From the NCBI GenBank assembly GCA_936450465.1, contig OW388289.1, positions 80,307,093 to 80,371,092 of the forward strand: 64,000 bases of DNA, given 5' to 3'. This DNA comes from Gibbula magus. Its lineage: Eukaryota > Mollusca > Gastropoda > Trochida > Trochidae. Shown here piece after piece: positions 28,691 to 40,770 of the stretch. Below the pieces are notes generated by a model. The model saw only the letters and a list, made by a program, of their open reading frames with translations. It had not been told where the DNA came from and made no database searches. The position numbers and the translations under genes were made by a program. The first letter of the stretch is position 1. Each line of letters opens with the position of its first letter.

Positions 28691-31600
28691 CAAGAGAGAA
28701 CGCTATCAGACTTCATACTGATTTGCCTCTTGTAACCTGATTTCAATTGATTCGCATAAATATAAATATTGAAGATTGATATTTCGTTGATATGCCGTAA
28801 ACGTTCCTCTTCTAGTGATCCTCTTTGAAGTACCTCAGCTTTTGTGAACTTTTTACAGGAACCATTCAATATTGGAGAAACATCTAAAGCAAAAATGTTT
28901 GAAAACCGGCAGTCATAACGGTTGATTCAAATGTTATTTTTGAAATAGAATGACACAGCTTTATCATGTTTATATTAGCGCATTCGTCCATTCAAAATCC
29001 AAGCATGGTTACATCAGTATAGTATGTCATTAAAAAGTTAATAGTCTGATAAGTCATTAAAAAGTTAAAAGTCTGATAAGAAAAAGGTCATAAAAGATGA
29101 AGAAAGACAATAGACACTATTTTGATAGAATTTAGTTATCACTACTTTTGTAGTAGGTAAACGAGGAGATGAAGATAGAGGTACGTACTACTATTGTGAA
29201 TTTGAATTAGAATTGTGACCAAGAAGAACGCATATATAGTAACAACTTGTAGACGGGCTATACCATGGTTCAGAGACATAACACAAACCTACACATTAAT
29301 CGATAATTTATCCAGATATGTGTTTCTTGGCATGCATTATTAAAACGATATTATTTTTTTTAATATTTTCCCTGAATAATAACGTTTGAAATGGTAAATA
29401 GGATCTTACAAAACGATCAAATCTCCTCGAATCCTTTTAGTGTGGATACATAAATCCTCTTTGTGTTCCAACCCGAGAATCCTATTTCGACAAGAAATGT
29501 CTCTAAAGCGTTAATGCCATTAAATCGCCAATCACAACTCAATTTCTCTGTATTTGCTCCGATCACAAAAGTAGCGGCGGCTGTCATTGTTGCCGGGACC
29601 ATGGGAAACTTGTCAGTGTTGACCTATGTGGTGCCGGGTTACGGATCAAACATGCATGTAACTTCACCCCCAGGGTAATCAATGTGTTGGAGGGGAGGTG
29701 AGGGAGGGGAGGGGTAGAACGAGATGGAAATAATGGTGTTAAATTGGTGATGCACTGATACAAAACTGAAAAAGTTTTATGAATTTTTGCTTTGAATATC
29801 TGAAACGGCGTATTGGTGAATTGGCGACACGCTAATATGAAACAATAAAATGCTTACAATTTTAGAATGTTGAATATGTACACATGACTTGAGGATGAAC
29901 AAATATGATATTACATTAAAGTAGAGTTTGGGAAGGAGTTAGTAATGTTGAATATGAAATTAACGTCATCAATATATTAATCTGCAATGAAATAAAAACT
30001 ACAAAAGTAAGCAATGCATGCGGTCGAGTTATGTAGGCATTCTATAGTACGTGCATTATTGGTCGGTGAGATCTCTATTAAATACACTTCTAATATATTT
30101 ATATATCTAAAGCACTTGGCACGAGATAGAAAAAGCAGGAAATCATTGTTTTATTTCCTTTTCAAGATAGAGTTTTTATAACGAACAACAGTGTTATGCT
30201 CGAACATAATCGAGTTCAAAATATGTCTACTGAGGTTTAGATAATGAAACAGACTAAAGTATAGTCTCTGAAATGAAAATTTGAAAATTAAATATTGTCC
30301 AATTAAAAAACAGGACTATAAACAATAAATAAAACCGAGCTGCTGTAATATCTTCATTGAATCATCTAGACTTGCTAAATGTTGTAAAATGACAATCCAT
30401 CCACATACATGTATATATACATAGTGCGGTCATAAATAGTTAAACGTATATGGTGTATTTATAAGTTAGACTAAAATTTAGTCTATGGAATTTTTATTAT
30501 CACTGTACCTTCATCATTTTGATTATATATTTTAATACTTTCAGTTCCTTATGGATGTATATGTGTATTCAGTTTATCTAGACTTACTGAATAAAAATCT
30601 AGACTGTATTAAAGGCTCTTATTTTACACAGTCATGGGGCAGGACTATGTTCAAGTTAATTGTGTAAAATATCTAAACACGTAACTCCGCAAACATGTCT
30701 TGAAAACTACTAAATTATCCAGATCGCAAGTTTTCTTTTGCAGGTGAATGAAAAAATCACATGTACAATGTTGTATTTTTAAGGTGTAACAGTCGGCACC
30801 GAGCGACGTGAGTGGTCAGGGAGAATCATTTATGTGCGCTTCACTGTTCCAGTCTCCCCCACGTACAGTGTGCAGCTTCGGGGTAATCCTGCAGGCAAAA
30901 GGAAAACTATTTTAAAACTAAATGTATTAGCTCTTACAAAAAGGAATCTCTTTTTCAGTTGGAATATGATGTCATTTATACCCGTAAATTAAAATGAGGG
31001 TGATCGACTGTCTGTGATACCATTGCACGTTTTTCGACAGACTTCTACTTTCTCATCCAAGATATTGTTGATAGTTTATTGAATGTTCAGCTTTATGGAT
31101 TTCATACATTAATTTCGTAAATTGGCCTTTAAATAATATGAAAACGAGGAGAATTTAAATGCAGTCTAAGATTATTCAAGTTTCAATCATGTGGGTGTTT
31201 TATCGTTTCGATCGTTGAAAGTAAGAACCAATGTTAAGGATCTCGAAAGGTTTACTTAAACGTTTCATACATTCTTTTGATCTTATTCATGTGGAAATTG
31301 TTCAAAGTTTACATATTTCCCCCGAAAACGACTTTTGTATAACTCATTCTGTAAGATCGTTAACACATCCTGAATTAAATCAACGTCAGTTGCAATTGGA
31401 TTGAACACTGGACACTCACAGAATTCAAACTATGTCGAAATATTTTCATAGGAAATTTCTAATCCTTTGAACATTCACCCGTGTAACATATTCCATTATA
31501 ACACTTGTATGAAATGTTTATCACATCTAATACATAAATCATCCTAATTCAGGGATCGATTTACTTATCAAAGCGCGAAAAGACATTTGCATGTGATTGA

Positions 31601-32063
31601 GACTGTACAAATATTGACAGTCATCGAACTGTATGGAGGAGAAACACCAGTGTTGCTATAGGTTCCACCAGGAATCACATCGCTCATACTTGTAAAGAAA
31701 AGGAAAATATTTATCCGCCCCGCTACTCGACCAAAATATCCCTCTGTCCGTCTAGCAGGACGGGTAGAGCCAATTGAGAGAGCTCGTATTTACATTTTAG
31801 CGGAGCTAATTTCCTGAAAGTGGGAATGCTGTCAGGCGCGGGTCGACTCAATCAGAGAATGTGACAATAGGTCAAAGGATTCTTCAATTTTGTGGTCAAA
31901 CGTGTCTTGTTTAATACGTCTTGATGAAGTGCCAGAACTTGGTGTTGTATTCTTGCGGCCAACCTTGTTCAGAAATGAATTCTACTCACAAGCTTTCAAC
32001 TTGAGATACATTTATTGATTTGATTAAGAGAGAGTTTTGTTGCAAGGAACGGTTCAGCACCAT
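28691..32063. other. No gene recognised outside the 30.5-kb repeat
   Basis: Open frames at 29417-29602 and 29463-29678 mirror each other on opposite strands and match nothing I know. About 31730-31890 is GC-richer and contains AGGTCAAAGG, a nuclear-receptor half-site-like word. Confidence 0.4.
30465..30668 (+). repeat. Dispersed ~200-bp repeat, copy 1
   Basis: It opens with a small hairpin (TTAGACTAAAATTTAGTCTA). It then shares with 39057-39256 the ordered blocks CACTGTACCTTCATC, CTTTCAGTT, TGTGTATTCAGTTTATCTAG, CTGTATTAAAGG, ACACAGTCATGGGGCAGG and TTGTGTAA. It is not coding; family unknown. Confidence 0.6.
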
Positions 32064-33260
32064 TGGTAAAGACTGGATGGTAAAGCAATATTGGTAACAG
32101 TGAGGGGTTGGGGCAGTATTGGTGAATATTGGACTGTAACGGGATATTGGTATAACACTAGGGTTTACGTAGTATTGGTGATTATTAATTAACTATCAAT
32201 GTTATGGCACGTATAGGGTATTTAAGGCCTAGACCATATGATTCGACAACTGGGCCAATACAGACAAACTGGGCCAATACGAGACAAACTGGGCCAATAT
32301 GAGTCTGAGCATGCGCAGTCGCACATTTGGTGAAAGCCCGAGATATTGGTAACACTGATGTTAGGGTATTATTGGTGATGATTGGATGGTAAAACGATAT
32401 TGGTAACACTGATGAATTCGGGTACTGTTGGTGATGATTGGATGGTAAAACGATATTGGTAACACTGATGAATTCGGGTAATGTTGGTGATGATTGGATG
32501 GTAAAACGATATTGGTAACACTGATGAATTCGGGTAATGTTGGTGATGATTGGATGGTAAAACGATATTGGTAACACTGATGAGTTCGGGTAATGTTGGT
32601 GATGATTGGATGGTAAAACGACATTGGTAATACTGATGGGTTCGGGTATTGTTGGTGATGATTGGATGGTAAAACGATATTGGTAACACTGATGGGTTCG
32701 GGTTGTTTTGGTGAAGATAGGATGGTAAAACGATATTGGTACGCTGATGAGTCCGGGTAGTGTTGGTGAAGATTGGATGGTAAAACGATAGTGGTAACAC
32801 TGATGAGTCCGGGTAGAGTTGGTGATGATAGGATGATAAAGTGATATTGGTAACACTGATGAGTCCGGGTAGAGTTGGTGATGATAGGATGGTAAAACGA
32901 TATTGGTAACACTGGTGAGTTCGGGTACTGATGGTGATGATAGGATGGTAAAACGATATTGGTAACACTGATGAGTTCGGGTACTGTTGGTGATGATAGG
33001 ATGATAAAGTGATATTGGTAACACTGATGAGTTCGGGTACTGTTGGTGATGATAGGATGATAAAACGATATTGGTAGCAGTGAGGCATTGGGGTAGTATT
33101 GGTGAAGATTGGATTGGAAAACCATATTGGTAGTGTTTAGGTTTTGGTAGTGTGTGTGAAGATTGGATGGTAGTAAAGAAATATGGGTAAATAAAGTTGG
33201 TTGATGAGCTATACACTGGAGGGTTTAGGTAATATTGGTACCATTGGATGTATCCGATTC
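32064..33260 (+). repeat. 56-bp minisatellite array
   Basis: The unit runs GATATTGGTAACACTGATGA, then GTTCGGGTAnTG, then TTGGTGATGATTGGATGGTAAAAC; the TGGTAACACT anchor recurs 56 bases apart (32401, 32457 and on). Units between ~32395 and ~33065 are well conserved; those toward both ends are increasingly diverged. Each unit may be two diverged 28-bp halves, both built around TTGGT. Because 56 is not a multiple of three, all minus-strand frames stay open for long distances (33285-32185, 33125-32361, 33088-32369). The same YQYRFTIQSSP-like peptide appears in rotating frames, so no gene is called. Confidence 0.9.
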
Positions 33261-33339
33261 TAGTCATCATCTTACTACTATTCACTGAAGAATTAATTGC
33301 AGTATGTTTATGATCATATTATTAAGTAACATATGATTG

Positions 33340-33530
33340 TAGCACTGAATGGTGGATATTGAATACTTCTGACGAAATTGTTAATGGTCTTTATCCATTT
33401 TGTTCATAGGCACTATTCTTATAGCATTGAATGGTAATCTCATCCTTACAAACACTACTAAAGTATTATGTGCCATATCTTTTCAAAGGCAACGTTGCTA
33501 CAGCATTGAATAATAAGTTATTCTTACCAA
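33340..33530 (+). repeat. Decayed ~80-bp tandem repeat, about three units
   Basis: The related phrases GTAGCACTGAATGGTGGATA (33339), ATAGCATTGAATGGTAATCT (33421) and ACAGCATTGAATAATAAGTT (33500) recur every ~80 bases just after the minisatellite. Similarity between the phrases is weak. Confidence 0.35.
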
Positions 33531-35358
33531 CACTGAGTGGGTATGGTAATGTAATACACATCTTTGCAAAGGTATTATTGTTAAACAAACATACAAACTC
33601 GATAACCATTGATGTTAAAAGCACAATAGAGTTTACTTGCTGGAAGAATATCCATGGACTCAACATTTGGAAACAAGCATTCTTCGTAAATTAATTTCTC
33701 CACGTCTGGCATCGATATCTGTTTAAACTACTGACAGTGTACAAAGTTCTTCTTTGTGTACTTCTGATCAATGCCTGGTTGCTTCCCGTTTTAGACGAGT
33801 ATTGCACAGTGTAAGCGGACCGTCATTACACATGGAGCCTACTCTTCAGTAATGAAGTCAACAATGACTCAATGTAATGCACCACTTCGCACTGTCTAGT
33901 GTTGTTGTGACTGCAATGCTCTTACCAAGCGCTGTAGTTGCAGGAAACACTTTTCCGAAAGCGAATTCCATGTAGCCAAAAGAAATAAATAGAATGAAAC
34001 TGAACATGGGTGAAGCGTAAAGTGGTATCCACCAAATGCCATATGTTGCTTGTTTTAATCAAGTGGCACAAAAAAGGTTTTTACAAATTTGTGACAAGTC
34101 GAAACAACGTAAGAGATAAGAGTTTCAAGTCTGTTTAGATGATGCTAAACAATTTAAGATTGACTTTATCGATGTCACAAAATGTAATCAGATGTCCTAT
34201 GAAATTGGAATATCAATGCTTCGAGAGATTTAATAATGGTTTCACTAAATTACAATGTGTTTTAACATATACACTTAGATGACTGTACTGAAGAACGGAT
34301 ATCAACGAACCCTGATGTGTGAGTTTATGGACGATCTCAAGAAATGTTCTGAAATGGAAGCAGAAATAACTTATATTCGCAATACAATATTCAGTTATAC
34401 AGCGAGTGACACAAGAACAGTTTGGAGGAAGTAAACCACCCGTCTGATAGTGGCGGACAAGAGACAAATACAATAACATGGGTTGACGTCCACAGCAAAA
34501 TTGAAAAATACATGTGCTTTATGAAATCTTTACGGTGTGAGGAACCAGTAAATCCAATATAACCAGCCCAGGCGAGACAATAACTGATGGATTTAAGCTC
34601 TCAGACACATCGAGAGAAACATAGAAACGAGTTACTTATTGGAGTACACGAGATATCATTCGTTTACTGCTCTTGTGTGCTAGAAACCATTAAGCAATAC
34701 AGTACGGCATAAAACCAACTTTGATAAAGCTGAACTGATGGAAGTAACAAAGACCATTTATAATCAATACGCCTTGATAGAAGACGTAATTTAACATTTC
34801 TGTCTTTATCAACTTTTCATTGAGCCATCAAATTGAACTGCATTAGGAAATCCTTCATGGATCCTGGTAAAAGAAGCCGGTAACAACACGGCTGATAAAA
34901 TAAGAGATTTCTTTGACTGCGTTTGCCAGTTGAGTTGTTCCCGATCTTGTATTTTCCGATGTTACATCCGATAGTGGAGACTCACAGTCATTCTTCCGCC
35001 GTATCTCCCACAGGAGATAGGAAAATGCAAATGACGCTTCTGAATTCTGATATTGGCGAGCTGTTTTATTAAGGGTTGTCAAGACTGGGACAGGACAGAA
35101 GAGTTCCTGGCAATATCTTGTCTCCTTACTGCCGACTGCTAAACGACAACTGCCGGATACCGTTTTGCGGGCTGCCTCTAATCAATGCCGTACTATTTTG
35201 TAATGAGAAATCATGATCATCTGCCCAATAAATCGTATATGTCGACCAGTCTACATCAAGGGGATAGCAAGATGTTTCCCTGAAGATTTCCCCCGTATGG
35301 ATCAGACGTTTATTTATTACTTGCCTTTACTGAGATCATGACCCCAAACAGGGGGGCA

Positions 35359-35397
35359 TAACTCAAATGTTGCACAGCGAATTTGCAACTTTGAGTT
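35359..35397. repeat. Short hairpin
   Basis: TAACTCAAATGTTGCA (35359-35374) pairs with TGCAACTTTGAGTTA (35383-35397), with one bulged base. It is isolated, with no other repeat attached, and its function is unknown. Confidence 0.45.
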
Positions 35398-37310
35398 ATT
35401 GGTTCAAGTTTACATTGGTACAAAATAATCGAATTTTGTAGGATCGTCTACGCCTTTGTAAAATATTTCCCAATTTAATAGTGTAGCTGTCAAGATCATC
35501 TTGTTACTGCCTACGTTGAATGTAAAAAAACAATCAATGATTGGTAGACGAAACTGGCACTACGAATGTTTTTGCGTATTTTTAATTTCAGATAAGGTAA
35601 TTAAAAAGTTCGCACTATATTTAGTTCAGAATGTCACTCTGTGACACCGTCCTGACCTCGTATCTCAGAAACTGAGTAATATAATTCCAGCATTCCTTTT
35701 TCTATTTCCATTTTTTGTACTTTGGTATGATGTCAATTAAATCTATTTTGCAGTTTTGATAAAAACGAAAGAAACTAATTTGATGTAAATGATTAAGATT
35801 ATGTTAACACAATGATATGAGGTAGTACTATCAACATTTGCCATGTTTGCATCACGTACAGGGTAAGACATATTAATTACATTTTCACAATTAGCAGCTA
35901 TAATAGTTCACTAATTACTCTACAGGACAACTGTTGACATAGGAAACCAACATCCTGCTCTCCAGAACGGAAACATAAAACTGGAATATACATTATAGAA
36001 AATATATGCACTGTATATGTGGTCTTACGTTACCAATTGTTCTTAAGTTAATTGCCTTTATGTTAATAAATTTCATTCTCAGGGATAATATGAAAGAAAT
36101 TAAAATTGAGAAGGAAAACAAAACAAGCTACAAGGTTTAAGATGTACACTAATCTACACATTCGATAAACATACTGAAAGATTGGTAGGAGTCGGAAGGA
36201 AGAGCCCTATGTTCCCGAGGGAGGTGATTAGAAGAGCGGATGGTGGATGATCAAGTTCTGACTCTGCAAGACGTGCAGGTGTTTAATTCATATCATAACC
36301 GAGGATATGATACGCTCCACGCCGTCAGTTTGGCATGCCGTGTTGGACGGGATATAATGAGAGGGAAACGATTCACCATCTGCATGTTCATATACATGAC
36401 CTTTCTGATAAAATATATGTCGGACTATTCTGAAGAGAACGTGTGGACTAACTGCAACCTTTTACTAGCATGTGTCCATCATAACCAGAGTAATAAGTAT
36501 TTAAAAAGTAATGATGTCAAAGAAAAAGGAAATACCAAAATATTTGTAAAAAATGAAAAAAAAGTTGGTTGGAAATGATAGTGAACGAATCACCTCAACA
36601 ATCGTAAACACGTGGTGTCTATTGGGAAATGGTCAACATATCCTGTCTTCCAGAGGGATCGGTCATTTACAAGTCTCAGAAAACAAAGTTGAACAATTTC
36701 ATAAACTCGAATACGCTATATATACACCTCTCTCTAACTGCCTCTTGTAAGCGCAACCCTAATGAAAGACGAACATAACACGAAACATGTAAAACATGTG
36801 TCTAGGATAATGAAAATGAATGTTAACTAAGGGATTTTGAAAATAAGCTCCAAATTGTGGTCACTGGTTTTGCCCTTACAATCTTCAGAGCAATATTTCT
36901 TAGACCATGTGCGAATTTAAATTGCGTGTAATTGTTTAATCTTCATTCGACTTACAACTTTTATAGTATAGAAGAAAACGTCATTCAATCATATGAATAT
37001 ATTTCAACACATGTTAATCACTGGAACACACAAGAACGCAGATGAACACTAATCTAAGCGATGGATAACGTATTGTCACTCCAACACACTTATACTTGTA
37101 AACATATATGAATAATATCTCTAGTATACAAATCCTGATGACTCTTAATCGCCCTAAATGATACACAGACCATTAGTTCTGTATGTATAAGTCTGTACAC
37201 CGAGCATGTCTCTCGATCTACATCAGGCAGGAGACATGGCCACACTGTAGACTGACAGTTCAGGAAAGCAATACCACACTAGGGCTGCGTCGTTGGCATC
37301 AACCTTCGTG

Positions 37311-37322
37311 TTTGGCGCCAAA
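37311..37322. promoter_or_regulatory. Perfect E2F-type palindrome
   Basis: TTTGGCGCCAAA fits the E2F consensus TTTSGCGCSAAA exactly and is a perfect 12-bp palindrome. It is a single site without an assigned gene. Confidence 0.25.
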
Positions 37323-37805
37323 TAGTAACATATATTATCATGACACGGCCAGAAGCAATTCTCCTGCGGTATTTGTCAGTGTCTTGCAGGGTTTTTTACA
37401 TGCATTTTCTCATCTACGAGCAATTCTCATGCGATATGTCAACTGTCCTGAAGTTGTTTATAAACATTTTTATCGTTTCTAACCGACAATTCGTTACACT
37501 TGCTATGTCAGTTGATATGACATGAGATCAATTGATTGTAAGGAAAACGTGTTATGTTCAGGAGCGTGTTCCCAGTGAAATCATAGGTGATGGTCATATT
37601 CCTTCTGTGTGACAGGCTCGTGGTCCTAGCGGATATCACAGCATGTTCCACGTGTGTTGGTGTGGGTGAATATACAATACAGTATCTATTAAGCACAATT
37701 CATGGTCTTGATGACGATTTCGTTAACTCAAATCTCAGGAATGCAATACGTGTAATATGCCCTTTTCTTATCTACTATCAAAGATAACTTTAAAGAAATT
37801 GTTGC

Positions 37806-37871
37806 TTTCCGAAAGTTTGTTCACGTACTTGCGCATATTAGTGCAAATCTCACGAACAAACTTTCTGGAAA
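37806..37871. repeat. Imperfect inverted repeat, ~30-bp arms
   Basis: TTTCCGAAAGTTTGTTCACG near 37806 is mirrored by CGAACAAACTTTCTGGAAA ending at 37871. Pairing continues into the ACTTGCGC / GTGCAAAT region and leaves a very short loop. It is a small fold-back of unknown family. Confidence 0.5.
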
Positions 37872-38967
37872 CTGCGCTGTTTAATCATTTTGAATATCCT
37901 ATTTTATTGTGAATCAGTTGTAATAGGCCTACTGATAGCATACAAGTTAATATAAAACATTTAGAAGTAGTTTAAAGACACGATTTTATGTTTGAAATAT
38001 ATCTTCACACATGTAGGCATTGGAAGGGTATATTTTGACAGAGAAATAGTTTTGATAAGATCCTTCGCAAAAGGTTTCAACGTAAGTTACGGTTCACATA
38101 ATATGTCAGTGTTTACTGATTCCGGTGCATGGTTCCTCGTTTAAAAAACTTTAAAACATCGAATCGTTCGCTTAATCAAATTGAAGTTTGAACTATATGA
38201 TAACTGGTTATCAGTGTTCAATCAAAACTAAACGCACTTTAACCTTTTATTCAAAGTACTTTATCAAAACTCAGTTTACTGTGAATCCATGAACTTATCG
38301 ATATTTTCCGTAATTCAACTCTAAACGATTGAGTAGAATGTTTCTATGCACTGGCATGCTAACAAATCACATTCCTAAAAGACAACTTGTCATTATCAGA
38401 GTGAGCAAGTTCCCAGTGAGACTCTATCATACATCTTATACAGTTGTCATATCACTCACTTTTTAATAAAGCACATCATAACAATACGGGGTAATATTTT
38501 TAAAACTTTCGCCCGAATGACAACACAATTTCTTGTGATAAAACTGATCTTGACAGAAGCAAATTGGAATGCCAGGGCTGGACAATGGAGGGTGATCTTC
38601 TGCCATGATGAGATTGTCTCGGATTTCAATCATACATGGAGGACACTGGCATCTAGAGACACGACCATGTGAAGTCTCAACATACAGAGTCTCATGTGGT
38701 TGACAGGAGGCAATGGGTATTATACCGGCTTAGACCTTCCTCGGCTCACTGGCAAGGGTTGCATATCGAGTTGGAAAGAACTATTGTTTCTTCAACGAAA
38801 CTGTTTAAATAAGGAAGTTGTATATATGGTAAAATGAGTGTGAATCGATGTTTTGCAAAGTCGCCTTTTTGTAGATTGGTTGTTATCGAATAAAAAGTGC
38901 ATCGTTAACAACGAATTTTCATTTTTATTATGATTTGAAAACATGACACTGTCAGGGTCGAGCTATG

Positions 38968-39027
38968 AGTGAGTGAGTGAGTTATTGTTTAACGCCACTT
39001 GGGAAATATTGCAGCCATTAGCGGCGA
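38968..39027 (+). mobile_element. 60-bp GTGAGTGAG-type insertion with 10-bp target duplication
   Basis: The inserted unit starts AGTGAGTGAGTGAGTTATTG and ends GCAGCCATTAGCGGCGA. It is precisely bracketed by TCGAGCTATG at 38958-38967 and 39028-39037, a perfect 10-bp direct repeat. A second copy lies inverted at 53493-53555. The start resembles a very abundant gastropod (abalone) repeat I remember as GTGAGTGAGTGAGTTT...TTTTACGCCG. The whole insertion is only 60 bp, with no tail. Confidence 0.7.
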
Positions 39028-39056
39028 TCGAGCTATGTTAATGATGGAAGTTTTGA

Positions 39057-39256
39057 TTAGACTAGAAGTAAGTCTAGTAAATTCAATAATCACCCCACCT
39101 TCATCCATTCGAATTTATTTCTTCAAACTTTCAGTTAAACGTATGCGTATTCAGTGTGTCTGGACGTGCTGAAGATGGACATAGACTGTACTGAAGGTTA
39201 ATATTTCATACACAGTTATAGGGCAGGGCTACGTTTGATACACTATGCCGTGTAAC
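39057..39256 (+). repeat. Dispersed ~200-bp repeat, copy 2
   Basis: It matches 30465-30668 block by block in the same order and orientation: ATTAGACTAGAAGTAAGTCTAG hairpin region at the start, CACCCCACCTTCATCC, CTTTCAGTT, GCGTATTCAGTGTGTCTGG, CTGTACTGAAGG, CACAGTTATAGGGCAGGG and CCGTGTAA. The 60-bp GTGAGTGAG insertion ends ~20 bp upstream. Confidence 0.6.
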
Positions 39257-40578
39257 TATGATCCAGGTACCAATGTGAAGAAATAAAATAAAGAACTGGA
39301 TTAATTAATAAAGCACAATGCCTTGACATAAATCATACTTTCTACTGCTTTTAAGTCTTCTGGTGTGTGTGTTTTTTTCACACAAAAACAGAATCGTCAT
39401 GTCAACATATATTTTGGAAACCCAACACCTCTCCCATCAAATATAACGGTTATGATATATCTATATTTTCGGAAGTTGATGATGGTCGACTGTGGAAACA
39501 AAATACTATAGTTCGAGTGTATATGACCTGTTTTAACCGATGGTACCACAATATTCGTTTAAATGGTTTCTTTGCTTCTTACAGTTGTGTGGTAAATAAA
39601 AATGTTGGACTGAAATTCTGGTACGTAACTTACAATCATTAGCTTCAAGAAGCCCGTATGTTTAAAAGTTTTCAGTTAATGTCAGTGTTATGTGCTTTGC
39701 TTTTCTCTGCCACCCACAGGAACCTAACGCCATTACTCATTCCACATATGTTTTACACGCATACAATCACTGCAAGAGGTGATGGGAATTCGTGAAGAGA
39801 ATCTGCAAAATACATAAACACTTGGCTGCAAACTCCATTACAACTTTGCCGGACATGGCCGTGAAACTGATTGCGACTTAATTATGGGGAATATAGTACA
39901 CCAACACATGCGCACAGCTAGAAAAATCTCTCGTATATTCTGAGTAGACTTTAATGTACAATAAAAACATATTGGCTGTTGGATGACGCTAATTATGGAC
40001 GAACATATGGACGACAGGCATTTGTTTGCATGCATAAAACCGATTTTCCAATCTGTTGTGCATCATTTCCTATTACACAACAACAGAATGTATGGTAATT
40101 TAACTATCCATGTTGATATAATAATAATCTGTCGCGGAGGAATTGCTCAAACAGATACGCATGTTATTAAGCCGACAAGAAACAAATTAAAATAACACGG
40201 TGCCGGCATGTTAAACTTTTGCAGAACAAATTTCGTTTATACACAAATAGAAATACGCACAAAAAGAGGTTATTTCTTTACAAATTTGTAAATTCTGTTA
40301 TGAAGACAAACACTGTTCTGACAAGGGAAACGTTTGATCAATATTATTATTTTCATGAATTTGAATTGCAAAAAAAATCAAAATATTTAACTCTGACACG
40401 TTTGAATTATCAAAGTTGTTATCTTTTTAATCACCATCTCTGGAGCAAATGCCGTGAACTTTAATCTCGTGTTTTAGATTTTTACTTGCAATGTTGACGA
40501 TAATTTTTCGAAACATTCTACTGTAGTAACAATCTCAACATAAAGAAATGATGTAAACAGAGAATAAATGATAACGTA

Positions 40579-40770
40579 CAGTGCCGGACAAAAGTCACTT
40601 CCCCTGTATTGCAGTCTGAAAGTGAAATTACTGCAGTATTATCGCAACGGGAATGCAGTCGGCTCGCAGGACTGACCCGTGATTTCTGCACTACTATCGC
40701 AGTAAAAGAGTGGGAGAGTCGCAATACAGGCGACTGAGCGGTTCAGTGGCTACCGGGAGGGCGGGGCTTA
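40579..40770 (+). mobile_element. DNA-transposon end with CAGTGCCGGACAAAAG terminus
   Basis: CAGTGCCGGACAAAAGTCA (40579-40597) is preceded by TA. The same 19 bases occur inverted at 46845-46863, followed by TA. TA target sites with CAGTG-type ends suggest Tc1/mariner-like elements. The next ~170 bp is rich in TGCAGTA / TCGCA motifs and ends near GGGCGGGGCTTA; the partner region has the same style but weak alignment. No transposase reading frame is recognisable. Confidence 0.45.

Larger units (their letters stand above)
33531..38957. other. No gene recognised between small hairpins
   Basis: Frames at 36240-36578 (112 codons) and 37183-37482 (99 codons) have no recognisable domain. Near 37351 and 37417 a ~24-bp phrase (GAAGCAATTCTCCTGCGGTAT / GAGCAATTCTCATGCGATAT) is directly repeated. 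The rest appears unique. Confidence 0.4.

Noticed and set aside
32580..32585. Hammerhead ribozyme core (CTGATGA) in the minisatellite
   Set aside because: CTGATGA recurs in many units, but the required GAAA element and flanking stems are absent.
28325..33260. CRISPR array
   Set aside because: The spaced repeats here are degenerate tandem repeats without unique spacers, in eukaryotic-type DNA with no cas genes.
32185..33285. Long minus-strand open frames (366, 254 and 239 codons) as a repetitive protein gene
   Set aside because: They lie on a 56-bp tandem repeat. The period is not divisible by three, the same peptide appears in all frames, and no start or splice context exists.
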